Notes under the pieces: model-generated
The model's database searches: none
The model's input: the letters and a program-made list of their open reading frames with translations, nothing else
What the model was told of the DNA's origin: nothing
Assembly (NCBI GenBank): GCA_900770285.1
Contig: CAAGJO010000033.1
Location: 1 to 28,088 of the forward strand
DNA from: Oscillospiraceae bacterium
GTDB taxonomy: Bacteria > Bacillota > Clostridia > Oscillospirales > Ruminococcaceae
DNA: 28,088 nt
Reading direction: 5' to 3'
Part shown: positions 1-7,471 of the stretch, one piece after another
How the letters are laid out: each line of letters begins with the position of its first letter
How positions within the stretch are numbered: the first letter of the stretch is position 1
Position numbers and translations under genes: made by a program

Positions 1-57
1 GCTTTTATTGACTCGGGGTTTATTATGTGTGGGGTGGTGGGTTGTTGGGCGGGTACA

Positions 58-86
58 ATCCGAATGCTTATGTATTCGGATTTTTT
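58..86 (+). terminator. Intrinsic terminator of an upstream plus-strand gene
   Basis: An 8-bp perfect stem (ATCCGAAT at 58-65 with ATTCGGAT at 74-81, loop of 8) is followed by a run of T at 81-86. It probably ends a plus-strand transcript coming from left of the window. I see no convincing coding sequence in bases 1-57; that stretch holds a G-rich run described in the findings. Confidence 0.75.
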
Positions 87-132
87 ATTTGTATTATTCT
101 TTTAGGATTTGCACCTGAAGAGTTAATAGCAT

Positions 133-167
133 AAAAAACGGCTGTATCAATTAAGATACAGCTGTTT
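133..167 (-). terminator. Intrinsic terminator of glycogen phosphorylase gene
   Basis: On the minus strand a 10-bp stem (139-148 with 155-164, one G-U pair, 6-nt loop) is followed by six T residues (the A run 133-138). It lies 12 bases past the phosphorylase stop codon. Confidence 0.85.
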
Positions 168-178
168 CTATTCACATT

Positions 179-2443
179 CTATTTATCTATACTAAGCTTC
201 CAGATATCATTATTATATTCTGCAATGGTCCTGTCTGATGAAAAATAACCCGCTTTGGAAATGTTAATTAGCATTTTCTTTGCCCAGCTCATACGGTCTT
301 TATAGTCTGAAAAAGCTTTTTCTTTTGTTTCGCAATACGATTGGAAGTCAGGAAAGGTCATAAACCAATCCTTTGAAATAAGCTCATTTTGCAGCCTCTT
401 CAGGCGCTCTTCATTGCCGATTGACAAAAGTTCTTCACTCAAAATAAAGTCCACCGCCTGACGAATATCCTGATCTTCTTCGTAAAATTCCTCGGCCTTA
501 TAGCTTTCATCAGCATAACGCTTTACAACAGTTTCACTGCTGTCTCCAAAAATATAAATGTTATCATCACCCACGAGCTGATGAATTTCAACGTTAGCAC
601 CATCTTCTGTTCCAAGAGTTACACCGCCGTTAAGCATAAATTTCATATTACCCGTTCCGCTGGCTTCCTTGGACGCAAGAGAAATCTGCTCGGAAATATC
701 ACAGGACGGTATAAGCTTTTCGGCTGCTGTTACATTATAATTCTCAACCATGACCACCTTGAGATATGGTTCAACCTCAGGGTCATTTGCAATCAACTCC
801 TGCAGGCATAAAATCAAATGTATAATATCCTGCGCAATAATATATGCCGGAGCTGCTTTTGCACCGAAAATAACAGTTATAGGTGTTGAAGGCTTTTTCC
901 CTGACTTAATCTCCAAATACTTATGAATCACCCATAGTGCATTCAGCTGCTGACGCTTATATTCATGCAAACGTTTTATCTGAATATCAAATATAGAATT
1001 TTCATTGATTTTTATGCCTTGCGTTTCATTCAGATAAGCACAAAGCTTTTTCTTATTGTTCATTTTAATTTCAAGGAACTTTTTCAGCACATTTTCGTCC
1101 CCGGAAAATTTGCCCAGCTTTTCAAGCTGCAAAGCATCCTTCTTCCAGCCATGCCCAATCAGTGAGCTGATAAGCACTGACAATTCAGGGTTTGCATACA
1201 TGAGCCAGCGGCGAAAAGTGATACCATTTGTTTTATTGTTAAATTTCTGAGGATAGATCTCATAAAAATGGTTAAGCTCGTTTTTCTTTAAAATGTCCGT
1301 ATGCAGCGATGCTACGCCGTTTACGCTAAAGCTATAGTGTATATCCATATGCGCCATATGAACAACATCATTTTTATCAATTATACAAACCTTTTCATTA
1401 TCGTACTTTCTGCGGACCTTATCATCGAGTATCTCAATAATCGGAACAAGCTGAGGAACAACTTTCTTCAAATAGCCGATATCCCATTTTTCCAAAGCCT
1501 CTGCAAGTATAGTATGATTTGTATATGCACAGGTCTTACTAACAATTTCAACGGCTTCGTCCATATCTATTCCTCTTGCATACAACAAACGAATAAGCTC
1601 AGGAATCACCATTGACGGATGTGTATCATTTATCTGAATTACTGCATAATCTGCCAGATCGTGAAGATTGCTGCCCGCTGCAGTACACTCATCCAGAATA
1701 AACTGTGCTCCTGCTGAAACCATAAAATACTGCTGATAAATACGGAGCAGCCTGCCGTTTTCATCACTGTCATCAGGATACAAAAACAAAGTCAGATTCT
1801 TTGCAATTTCAGTTTTGTCAAAGGATATGCCGTCCTTTATAATGCTTTCGTCCACAGAATCCAAGTCAAACAAATGAAGCTTATTGACGCCGCTTTCATA
1901 GCCTAACACATCAATATTATACATTCTTGCAGTAACATCCAAGTTACCGAAATGTACAGGATAAGTAACTTCAGTCCTGTTAAGCCAGCTGTTTTCTCGT
2001 ATCCATGGATCGGGGATTTCAGACTGCTGATTATTTTCAAACACCTGCCTGAACAAACCGCCGTGATAGTTTATCCCTATTCCGTCGCCGTTTAAACCCA
2101 GCGTTGCGATAGAATCAAGAAAACAGGCTGCCAATCTTCCAAGACCGCCATTTCCCAAAGAGGGTTCAGGCTCAACCTGCTCAACCTCGCTGAGACTTTT
2201 GCCATTCTTATGGAGAATATCTTTTACTTCATCATAAATTCCAAGGTTAATAAGATTATTTGAAAGCAGTTTTCCGATCAGGAATTCAGCAGAAATATAA
2301 TACAGCTTTTTGCCGGTGTGCTCTGCCGCCTTTTCAGAAGACAGCTCTTTTACAGTATTCAGCAACGCATAGTAAAGTTCATCGTCTGAACATTCTTCTA
2401 TTGACTTTTTGCAATACTTTTCCAACAATGCGTTAACGTTCAT
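179..2443 (-). CDS. glgP: Glycogen/maltodextrin phosphorylase
   Basis: Family GT35 phosphorylase: releases glucose-1-phosphate from alpha-1,4-glucan ends using phosphate and pyridoxal phosphate, in the cytoplasm. The protein carries the family hallmarks in order: EPSLGNGGLGRLAACFLDS near residue 95, the NDTHPS motif, KRLHEYKRQ, and the cofactor-binding EASGTGNMKF motif, whose lysine is residue 601 from the chosen start. With 754 residues it is near full length for bacterial members. The frame opens with ATG-ATG-TTG-ATG. The third ATG (2443) is preferred because the AAAGGGA ribosome site lies 9 nt before it and touches the first ATG (2452). It follows the ABC-F gene by about 40 bases with no terminator between, so the two may be co-transcribed. 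No other glycogen gene is visible, so storage turnover or use of imported maltodextrin cannot be separated. Confidence 0.96.
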   Translation of the reverse strand: MNVNALLEKYCKKSIEECSDDELYYALLNTVKELSSEKAAEHTGKKLYYISAEFLIGKLLSNNLINLGIYDEVKDILHKNGKSLSEVEQVEPEPSLGNGGLGRLAACFLDSIATLGLNGDGIGINYHGGLFRQVFENNQQSEIPDPWIRENSWLNRTEVTYPVHFGNLDVTARMYNIDVLGYESGVNKLHLFDLDSVDESIIKDGISFDKTEIAKNLTLFLYPDDSDENGRLLRIYQQYFMVSAGAQFILDECTAAGSNLHDLADYAVIQINDTHPSMVIPELIRLLYARGIDMDEAVEIVSKTCAYTNHTILAEALEKWDIGYLKKVVPQLVPIIEILDDKVRRKYDNEKVCIIDKNDVVHMAHMDIHYSFSVNGVASLHTDILKKNELNHFYEIYPQKFNNKTNGITFRRWLMYANPELSVLISSLIGHGWKKDALQLEKLGKFSGDENVLKKFLEIKMNNKKKLCAYLNETQGIKINENSIFDIQIKRLHEYKRQQLNALWVIHKYLEIKSGKKPSTPITVIFGAKAAPAYIIAQDIIHLILCLQELIANDPEVEPYLKVVMVENYNVTAAEKLIPSCDISEQISLASKEASGTGNMKFMLNGGVTLGTEDGANVEIHQLVGDDNIYIFGDSSETVVKRYADESYKAEEFYEEDQDIRQAVDFILSEELLSIGNEERLKRLQNELISKDWFMTFPDFQSYCETKEKAFSDYKDRMSWAKKMLINISKAGYFSSDRTIAEYNNDIWKLSIDK

Positions 2444-2484
2444 CAACATCATTCCCTTTCTTACTGAAATCTGTTAATTAACTC

Positions 2485-4101
2485 TTATTCAATATATGAT
2501 TTCATACCTCTTTCACGTCTGAAATCAAGATAATCATCATATGAGCCCTGACGGTCAATACAGCCGTCGGGAGTAATTTCTATAATTCTATTTGAAACAG
2601 TCTGCAAAAGCTCATGGTCATGGGACGCTAAAATTACCACGCCCTTAAACTCGCTCAAACCATTATTTACAGCTGTTATACTTTCAAGGTCAAGGTGATT
2701 TGTAGGGCGGTCAAGGAGCAGCACGTTTGAACCGAAAAGCATCATTCGTGAGAACATACATCTTACCTTTTCTCCTCCCGACAGAACGCTGACTTTTTTA
2801 TAAATCTCATCTCCCGAAAAAAGCATTTTCCCTAAAAAACCGCGCAGGAAGGTATCCGTTTCTTCCGTTGTTGAATACTGTCTTATCCAATCAACAATGC
2901 TCATATCGCAGCCATTAAAGAATTCGCTGTTATCCTTTGGGAAATACGAGCGGGAAGTGGTTGTACCCCACTTAAATGTTCCCTCGTCAGGTTCTTCCTC
3001 CTCCATAAGAATTTTAAAGAGCATTGTAATTGCCTGCTCCGATTCACCAATTAACGCCACCTTATCGGTTCTTCCCAAAGTGAAAGAAACATTATTCAAA
3101 AGCTTTACGCCGTCAACAGTTTTGGATATTCCCTCGACTTTCAGAATATCCTTACCCGGCTCTCTCTCCATATTAAATCCTATATAAGGATATTTTCTTG
3201 ATGACGCAGGCATTTCTTCAACCGATAGCTTGTCCAGAAGCTTTCTTCTGGATGTTGCCTGCTTTGATTTAGATTTATTTGCAGAAAACCTTGAAATAAA
3301 TTCCTGTAGTTCCTTAATCTTATCTTCTTTCTTTTTATTCTGCTGTTTAATCATCTTCTGCATAAGCTGTGACGACTCATACCAGAATTCATAGTTACCC
3401 ACATACATTTTAATCTTTGTATAATCAATATCAACGATATGAGTACATACATTATTAAGGAAATGCCTGTCATGAGAAACAACCAGGACAGTACCGAAAT
3501 ATTCGGCAAGAAAATCTTCAAGCCAACGAATAGCATCAATATCCAGATGGTTAGTTGGCTCGTCAAGAAGAATTATATCAGGATTGCCAAAAAGAGCCTG
3601 CGCAAGGAGCACCTTTACCTTTTCATTTCCTGAAAGACTCTCCATTTTCATATAAAGCAAATCCTCAGAAAGTCCCAAACCCTGAATAAGCTTTGAAACA
3701 TCCGATTCAGCCTCCCAGCCGTTAAGTTCAGCAAATTCTCCTTCAAGTTCAGCAGCTTTTTCGCCGTCTTCTTCTGAGAAATCCTCCTTAGCATAAAGAG
3801 CATCCTTTTCCTGCATTATATCATAAAGTCTTTTATTTCCCATTATTACTGTATCAAGAACAGTATACTGGTCATAAGCAAAATGGTCCTGTTTCAATAC
3901 AGACATTCTTTTACCCTTTTTAATTGAAACTTCACCGGTAGTAGGTTCAATTTCTCCGCAAAGTATTCTAAGGAAAGTTGATTTGCCTGCACCGTTGGCA
4001 CCAATAATTCCATAACAGTTACCTTCAGAAAACTTAAGGTCAACATCCTTAAAAAGCAACTGTCCTCCGAAAGAAAGACTCAAATTGGATACAGTAATCA
4101 T
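2485..4101 (-). CDS. ABC-F family ATPase, YbiT/YkpA-like
   Basis: Soluble twin-ATPase protein of the ABC-F class, whose characterised members bind the ribosomal E site and affect translation; no membrane segments are present. Domain 1 has an intact Walker A (GANGAGKST, 34-42), signature LSGNEK (156-161) and Walker B with catalytic Glu (LLDEPTNHLD, 178-187). A charged linker follows (about 240-300, rich in K/Q/E). Domain 2 has a good signature LSGGEK (440-445), but its Walker A is replaced by GESEQAITM, without the lysine (Ile358 there), and its Walker B reads LLLDRPTNHLD, with Arg465 in place of the catalytic Glu. The 538 residues match the YbiT subgroup. Start ATG has an AAAGGA site and a strong promoter at 4147-4175. 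The gene is uninterrupted, so the degenerate second site looks tolerated rather than a sign of a pseudogene. Confidence 0.93.
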   Translation of the reverse strand: MITVSNLSLSFGGQLLFKDVDLKFSEGNCYGIIGANGAGKSTFLRILCGEIEPTTGEVSIKKGKRMSVLKQDHFAYDQYTVLDTVIMGNKRLYDIMQEKDALYAKEDFSEEDGEKAAELEGEFAELNGWEAESDVSKLIQGLGLSEDLLYMKMESLSGNEKVKVLLAQALFGNPDIILLDEPTNHLDIDAIRWLEDFLAEYFGTVLVVSHDRHFLNNVCTHIVDIDYTKIKMYVGNYEFWYESSQLMQKMIKQQNKKKEDKIKELQEFISRFSANKSKSKQATSRRKLLDKLSVEEMPASSRKYPYIGFNMEREPGKDILKVEGISKTVDGVKLLNNVSFTLGRTDKVALIGESEQAITMLFKILMEEEEPDEGTFKWGTTTSRSYFPKDNSEFFNGCDMSIVDWIRQYSTTEETDTFLRGFLGKMLFSGDEIYKKVSVLSGGEKVRCMFSRMMLFGSNVLLLDRPTNHLDLESITAVNNGLSEFKGVVILASHDHELLQTVSNRIIEITPDGCIDRQGSYDDYLDFRRERGMKSYIE

Positions 4102-4146
4102 AATGTGACAATCCTTTCTGTTTAGTTCTTATATATATTTATATAG

Positions 4147-4175
4147 ATTATATCACAATTTTTATACTATTGCAA
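4147..4175 (-). promoter_or_regulatory. Sigma-A promoter of the ABC-F/glgP unit
   Basis: Minus strand: -35 TTGCAA (4170-4175), 17-bp spacer, perfect -10 TATAAT (4147-4152), about 45 bases before the ABC-F start codon. Confidence 0.8.
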
Positions 4176-4180
4176 ATTGC

Positions 4181-4220
4181 AAAAAAATCCGCACTTCTGC
4201 AAATTTTACAAAAGTGCGGA
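4181..4220 (-). terminator. Terminator of the lipoprotein gene
   Basis: Minus strand: 9-bp stem (4188-4196 with 4212-4220) followed by seven T residues (A run 4181-4187), just after the stop codon at 4232. It lies directly upstream of the next promoter, so the transcription units are cleanly separated. Confidence 0.85.
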
Positions 4221-4231
4221 AATATTGAATA

Positions 4232-5116
4232 CTAATTCTCAGCTTCATTTGGATAATTGGGGTTATTTTCCTTCAATTTGTTCCAACATTCAATCGGATA
4301 ATACTCACAACCTATAAGATTTAATGTATGATTTACATGATCACTTGAATAAACCATTATTGACTCATCAACAAAAATTGTTACTACATAATCTTTACAC
4401 TCATACACCAATGTATAGTATATCATATCAAAACCATCTTTATTTGGCTGAAAATCCTTATGACCGCCAACCGCTCCCTGAGATATTTCCGTGGGTTCAC
4501 CGATCTGCTCAATCATTTTATTAAAGAACTCAGTATTACCGCTGTCCTTGTTATATTCTCCAAAATCATTGACCATAATTGCATCATCTGCGGTATATTC
4601 GTTTGTGTTAAGATACCACCAGCCATTATCCAATGCATCAGGAGTACTTATATCTTCATCTCCGAAATTATTCATAACCAATTTAGGGCTGAATTTATAG
4701 TTATCTGTAGTATTACTGTGATCATATATTGAATAATAATCGTTGCCCATAGTTCCAGGTTTCAGATCACCAAGACTGTTAGCAAGAAGGTAATTAAAAT
4801 CTTCACCGTCCCTGCCTTTATACCAATTCATACCCAGTTCCTTTACCTTTTCGGTAGTGATAGGCAATGTCAGACCTTTCTCAAAAAGCTCAGCATTAAA
4901 AGAATCCTTTGGTGCTGACGAAGTTCCTAAGCTTTCAATCCAAAAATGCTGTTCACCGAAATCCTTATTGTTTTCTGTGCTTTCAGCCGTTGACTGAGTT
5001 TTATCGCTGCTTCCTTTTGCAGAATCATCTGAACTATCCCCACACGATGTCATACTTAAAGCAATAGCAGCTGCACAAATTGCTACAAGTATTTTTGAGC
5101 CCTTAATTTTTAACAT
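4232..5116 (-). CDS. Lipoprotein of unknown function
   Basis: I do not recognise the family. The 294-residue protein starts with a lipoprotein signal: a KIKGSK basic start, a hydrophobic stretch (about 9-20) and a lipobox-like MTSC with the lipidated Cys at 25. A Ser/Asp/Lys-rich linker follows (26-50), then a soluble domain rich in Asn, Asp, Tyr and Trp with several aromatic short motifs. It should sit on the outer face of the membrane. The start ATG follows a strong AGGAGGAG site. It is a single-gene unit with its own promoter (5146-5174) and terminator (4181-4220). A 7-bp palindrome lies in the promoter spacer, so specific repression is possible. A binding or sensing role is only a guess. 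Confidence 0.85.
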   Translation of the reverse strand: MLKIKGSKILVAICAAAIALSMTSCGDSSDDSAKGSSDKTQSTAESTENNKDFGEQHFWIESLGTSSAPKDSFNAELFEKGLTLPITTEKVKELGMNWYKGRDGEDFNYLLANSLGDLKPGTMGNDYYSIYDHSNTTDNYKFSPKLVMNNFGDEDISTPDALDNGWWYLNTNEYTADDAIMVNDFGEYNKDSGNTEFFNKMIEQIGEPTEISQGAVGGHKDFQPNKDGFDMIYYTLVYECKDYVVTIFVDESIMVYSSDHVNHTLNLIGCEYYPIECWNKLKENNPNYPNEAEN

Positions 5117-5145
5117 AATTCTCCTCCTATTTAATAAAGTATGGC

Positions 5146-5174
5146 ATTATACATTACATACTAATGTACCATAA
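5146..5174 (-). promoter_or_regulatory. Promoter with embedded inverted repeat upstream of the lipoprotein gene
   Basis: Minus strand: -10 TATAAT (5146-5151), 17-bp spacer, weak -35 TTATGG (5169-5174). The spacer is almost exactly filled by an inverted repeat, TACATTA (5150-5156) and TAATGTA (5162-5168), separated by 5 bases. The weak -35 together with this symmetry suggests an operator or an activator site; the regulator is not known. Confidence 0.5.
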
Positions 5175-5492
5175 TAAAGTAATATTATCACAAAAGATTG
5201 CCAAAGTCAAGAATCTATAAGTTATAAAGCAATAACCATAAAAAGTATTGAAGGGAGCAAGCAGGATTAAGGCGGCTTAAACTGCAGGAATTAAGGCACC
5301 CCAATATCATCCTTTTGCTGGAGTCTGATGCAAATATGAAATAATTGCAAGAATGGGCGGGACATAGCAGTAATAACACAACTGCAAATATTTACTCGCA
5401 TATTGAGACAAATTCAAAAATAAAACTATCTCAATCAATCGTAAAAATAACTTGTTAGAAATGCATTTTTAAGGCTATCAAATCTTTTGCAG
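5175..5492. other. Intergenic region without a recognisable gene
   Basis: About 320 bases with no supported gene. Bases 5245-5390 are richer in G and C than the AT-rich flanks and contain a direct repeat ATTAAGGC (5266-5273 and 5290-5297). A 36-codon minus-strand frame (5291-5401) has no ribosome site. The stretch could be a gene remnant or a dispersed repeat. Confidence 0.4.
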
Positions 5493-5532
5493 ACACAAAA
5501 AGAAAACCGCCAAAAACTCAATGTTTAAGGCG
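5493..5532 (-). terminator. Terminator of the tRNA pair
   Basis: Minus strand: CGCC/GGCG outer stem (5529-5532 with 5508-5511), 2x2 internal loop, AAAC/GTTT inner stem, then GTTTTCTTTTT. It lies 10 bases beyond the CCA end of tRNA-Tyr. Confidence 0.65.
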
Positions 5533-5542
5533 ATTCCCGGAC

Positions 5543-5627
5543 TGGTGGGAGAAGATGGATTCGAACCATCGAAGCTAGAAGCAACAGATTTACAGTCTGC
5601 CCCCTTTGGCCGCTCGGGAATTCTCCC
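5543..5627 (-). tRNA. tRNA-Tyr (anticodon GTA)
   Basis: 85 bases including encoded CCA. The acceptor stem GGGAGAA pairs with TTCTCCC, followed by discriminator A and CCA. The anticodon stem-loop reads CAGACTGTAAATCTG, with GTA in the loop. The long variable arm expected for bacterial tRNA-Tyr and the GGTTCGAATCC T-arm are present. It is transcribed after tRNA-Thr with a 21-base spacer. Confidence 0.95.
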
Positions 5628-5648
5628 ATATTAAATTAATGATAAAAA

Positions 5649-5724
5649 TGGAGCTGGTGGACGGACTCGAACCCCCGACCTGCTGATTACAAATCAGCTG
5701 CTCTACCAACTGAGCTACACCAGC
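5649..5724 (-). tRNA. tRNA-Thr (anticodon TGT)
   Basis: 76 bases including encoded CCA. Acceptor stem GCTGGTG/CACCAGC with discriminator T. The D arm reads TAGCTCAGTTGGTAGAGCA, the anticodon stem-loop is GCTGA-TTTGTAA-TCAGC with TGT as anticodon, and the T arm contains GGGGGTTCGAGTCC. It is the first gene of a two-tRNA unit. Confidence 0.96.
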
Positions 5725-5766
5725 TTATAAATTTCACATTTCTGTGTTTCATCTGACGACTTAATT

Positions 5767-5795
5767 ATTATACACTCTTTTGGGCTTGTTGTCAA
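5767..5795 (-). promoter_or_regulatory. Consensus promoter of the tRNA pair
   Basis: Minus strand: perfect -35 TTGACA (5790-5795), 17-bp spacer, perfect -10 TATAAT (5767-5772), about 42 bases before tRNA-Thr. This is the strength expected for stable RNA genes. Confidence 0.9.
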
Positions 5796-5866
5796 GAGTA
5801 ATTTTATATTTTGTCAAAATGCACAACAATTCATCACTAAAATTGTGATATGTGCTAGCAAGTAGC

Positions 5867-5898
5867 ATAAAAGGCAGAACAAAAAGCTATTCTGCCTT
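5867..5898 (-). terminator. Terminator of the aspartate kinase gene
   Basis: Minus strand: GGCAGAA/TTCTGCC stem (5890-5896 with 5873-5879), 10-base loop, then a short T run. It starts 16 bases after the stop codon. Confidence 0.75.
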
Positions 5899-5914
5899 AA
5901 ATGTTTTTCATTAA

Positions 5915-7234
5915 TTAAAGCTTAAATGTTACAAATATATCATAAATTGCCTTGATTGCAGCATCAAAATCATTCTCGTCAACTCCGACAATAATGTTAA
6001 GCTCACTTGAACCCTGGTCAATCATCTTAACATTAACATGAGCATGAGCAAGTGCTGAGAAAATTCTGCCTGCTGTACCTCTGTTGGCTTTCATGCCGCG
6101 TCCAACAATAGCAATAAGTGCCAAACCACTTTCAATTTCGACAAAATCAGGCTGTACATTTCTGTGAAGTCCTGCCAATATATCCTGTTCCTTTGGCTCA
6201 AATTCCTTCTGATGAACTATAATGCTCATTGTATCAATACCTGACGGCATATGCTCAAAGCAAATTCCGTTCTTTTCAAGAACTTCGAGAACACGTCTGC
6301 CAAAGCCGACTTCTGCATTCATCATATCCTTTTCAATATTTATAACTGAGAAGCCCTTCTTGCCGGCAATACCTGTAATTGTAAAGTCAGGCTTATGACA
6401 TGTGCTTTCTACAATCATTGTGCCAAAATCTTCAGGTGCATTGGTATTCTTTATGTTTATAGGAATACCTGCTTTTCTTACAGGGAAAATAGCGTCTTCG
6501 TGAAGTACTGTTGCACCCATGTATGAAAGTTCTCTGAGTTCACGGTATGTTATTGTCTTAATAGGCAATGGATTGTCTATTATTCTTGGGTCTGCAATCA
6601 GGAATCCTGAAACATCTGTCCAGTTCTCATAAAGGTCTGCCTTAACAGCTTCGGAAACTATAGAACCAGTTATATCTGAACCGCCCCTTGAAAAAGTCTT
6701 TATTGTATCATTAGGCATTGAACCATAAAAACCGGGAATAACCGCTCTCTCAATACCGTCAATTCTCTTTCGGAATGTTTCAATAGTTCTTTCTTCATCA
6801 AAAGTACCGTCATCGCTGAAGAAAATAACATCAGCGGCGTCTATAAATTCATAACCCAAATATTTTGCAAGTACGATACCATTAAGATATTCGCCTCTTG
6901 AAGCAGCATAATCTCTGCCGGCCTTTCCAATAAAGCTGAATCTGATTTTCTCGAATTCTTCTTCAAGAGATACATCAATATTTAGGCTGTGAATTATCTC
7001 ATAATATCTTTCTTTTATTTTACTGAACTCATTTTCAAAATTTTTGCCCTCAGATGCAAGCTCATAGCATGCATAAAGCATATCTGTAACCTTAGTGTCC
7101 TCTGAAAATCTTTTTCCCGGAGCAGATGGAACAACAAATTTTCTTGCGTCATCAGCATGAATAATATCTGCTACTTTTTTAAATTGTTCTGCACTGGCGA
7201 GAGAACTTCCGCCGAATTTAACTACCTTTACCAA
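5915..7234 (-). CDS. lysC: Aspartate kinase
   Basis: Phosphorylates L-aspartate to 4-phospho-aspartate, the first step toward lysine, threonine, methionine and diaminopimelate. The 439-residue protein begins VKVVKFGGSS (kinase motif KFGGSS at 6-11). It then has the clostridial-type PSAPGKR...DTKVTD loop near 36-50, the nucleotide-binding FSRGGSDITGS motif, and two ACT regulatory domains from about 280 to the end (for example GMKANRGTAGRIFSALAHAHVNVKM, which I cite only as landmark residues around 370-395). It is monofunctional, without a homoserine dehydrogenase domain. The start is TTG at 7234, chosen because AAAAGGAGT lies 9 nt upstream and no in-frame ATG is near. It has its own promoter (7287-7314) and terminator. 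It diverges from a proposed homoserine kinase gene, which fits a shared role in threonine supply. Confidence 0.95.
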   Translation of the reverse strand: MVKVVKFGGSSLASAEQFKKVADIIHADDARKFVVPSAPGKRFSEDTKVTDMLYACYELASEGKNFENEFSKIKERYYEIIHSLNIDVSLEEEFEKIRFSFIGKAGRDYAASRGEYLNGIVLAKYLGYEFIDAADVIFFSDDGTFDEERTIETFRKRIDGIERAVIPGFYGSMPNDTIKTFSRGGSDITGSIVSEAVKADLYENWTDVSGFLIADPRIIDNPLPIKTITYRELRELSYMGATVLHEDAIFPVRKAGIPINIKNTNAPEDFGTMIVESTCHKPDFTITGIAGKKGFSVINIEKDMMNAEVGFGRRVLEVLEKNGICFEHMPSGIDTMSIIVHQKEFEPKEQDILAGLHRNVQPDFVEIESGLALIAIVGRGMKANRGTAGRIFSALAHAHVNVKMIDQGSSELNIIVGVDENDFDAAIKAIYDIFVTFKL

Positions 7235-7286
7235 AATTCAAATACTCCTTTTCCAATAATCGCTTATAAATATAGCACCTTTATTG

Positions 7287-7314
7287 ATTATAGTACTTTT
7301 TCAAAATTAGTCAA
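7287..7314 (-). promoter_or_regulatory. Promoter of the aspartate kinase gene
   Basis: Minus strand: -35 TTGACT (7309-7314), 16-bp spacer, -10 TATAAT (7287-7292). The expected transcript leader is about 45 bases, too short for a lysine riboswitch, and none is visible. Confidence 0.75.
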
Positions 7315-7405
7315 GAGTACAAATAACGAACTTTATGTTAATTTTTTGTGTATTTTTGTGAAATACGTTTGTCCTTGGGCGGCGTACAAATAATTCAAAA
7401 AGCTA

Positions 7406-7434
7406 TTGCAATTTGTATAAAAATGTGCTAGAAT
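7406..7434 (+). promoter_or_regulatory. Promoter of the apgM-like gene
   Basis: Plus strand: -35 TTGCAA (7406-7411), 17-bp spacer, -10 TAGAAT (7429-7434), about 38 bases before the start codon. It is back to back with the aspartate kinase promoter, about 90 bases apart. Confidence 0.7.
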
Positions 7435-7471
7435 AAATGTAATCGATATTAATTAAGAAAGAAGAGTTTCT

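Noticed and set aside
5291..5401. 36-codon minus-strand frame in the gap before the tRNA genes
   Set aside because: No ribosome site, no recognisable domain, and a length expected by chance.
7235..7286. Lysine riboswitch before aspartate kinase
   Set aside because: The leader predicted from the promoter is only about 45 bases, far too short, and no lysine-element helices are visible.
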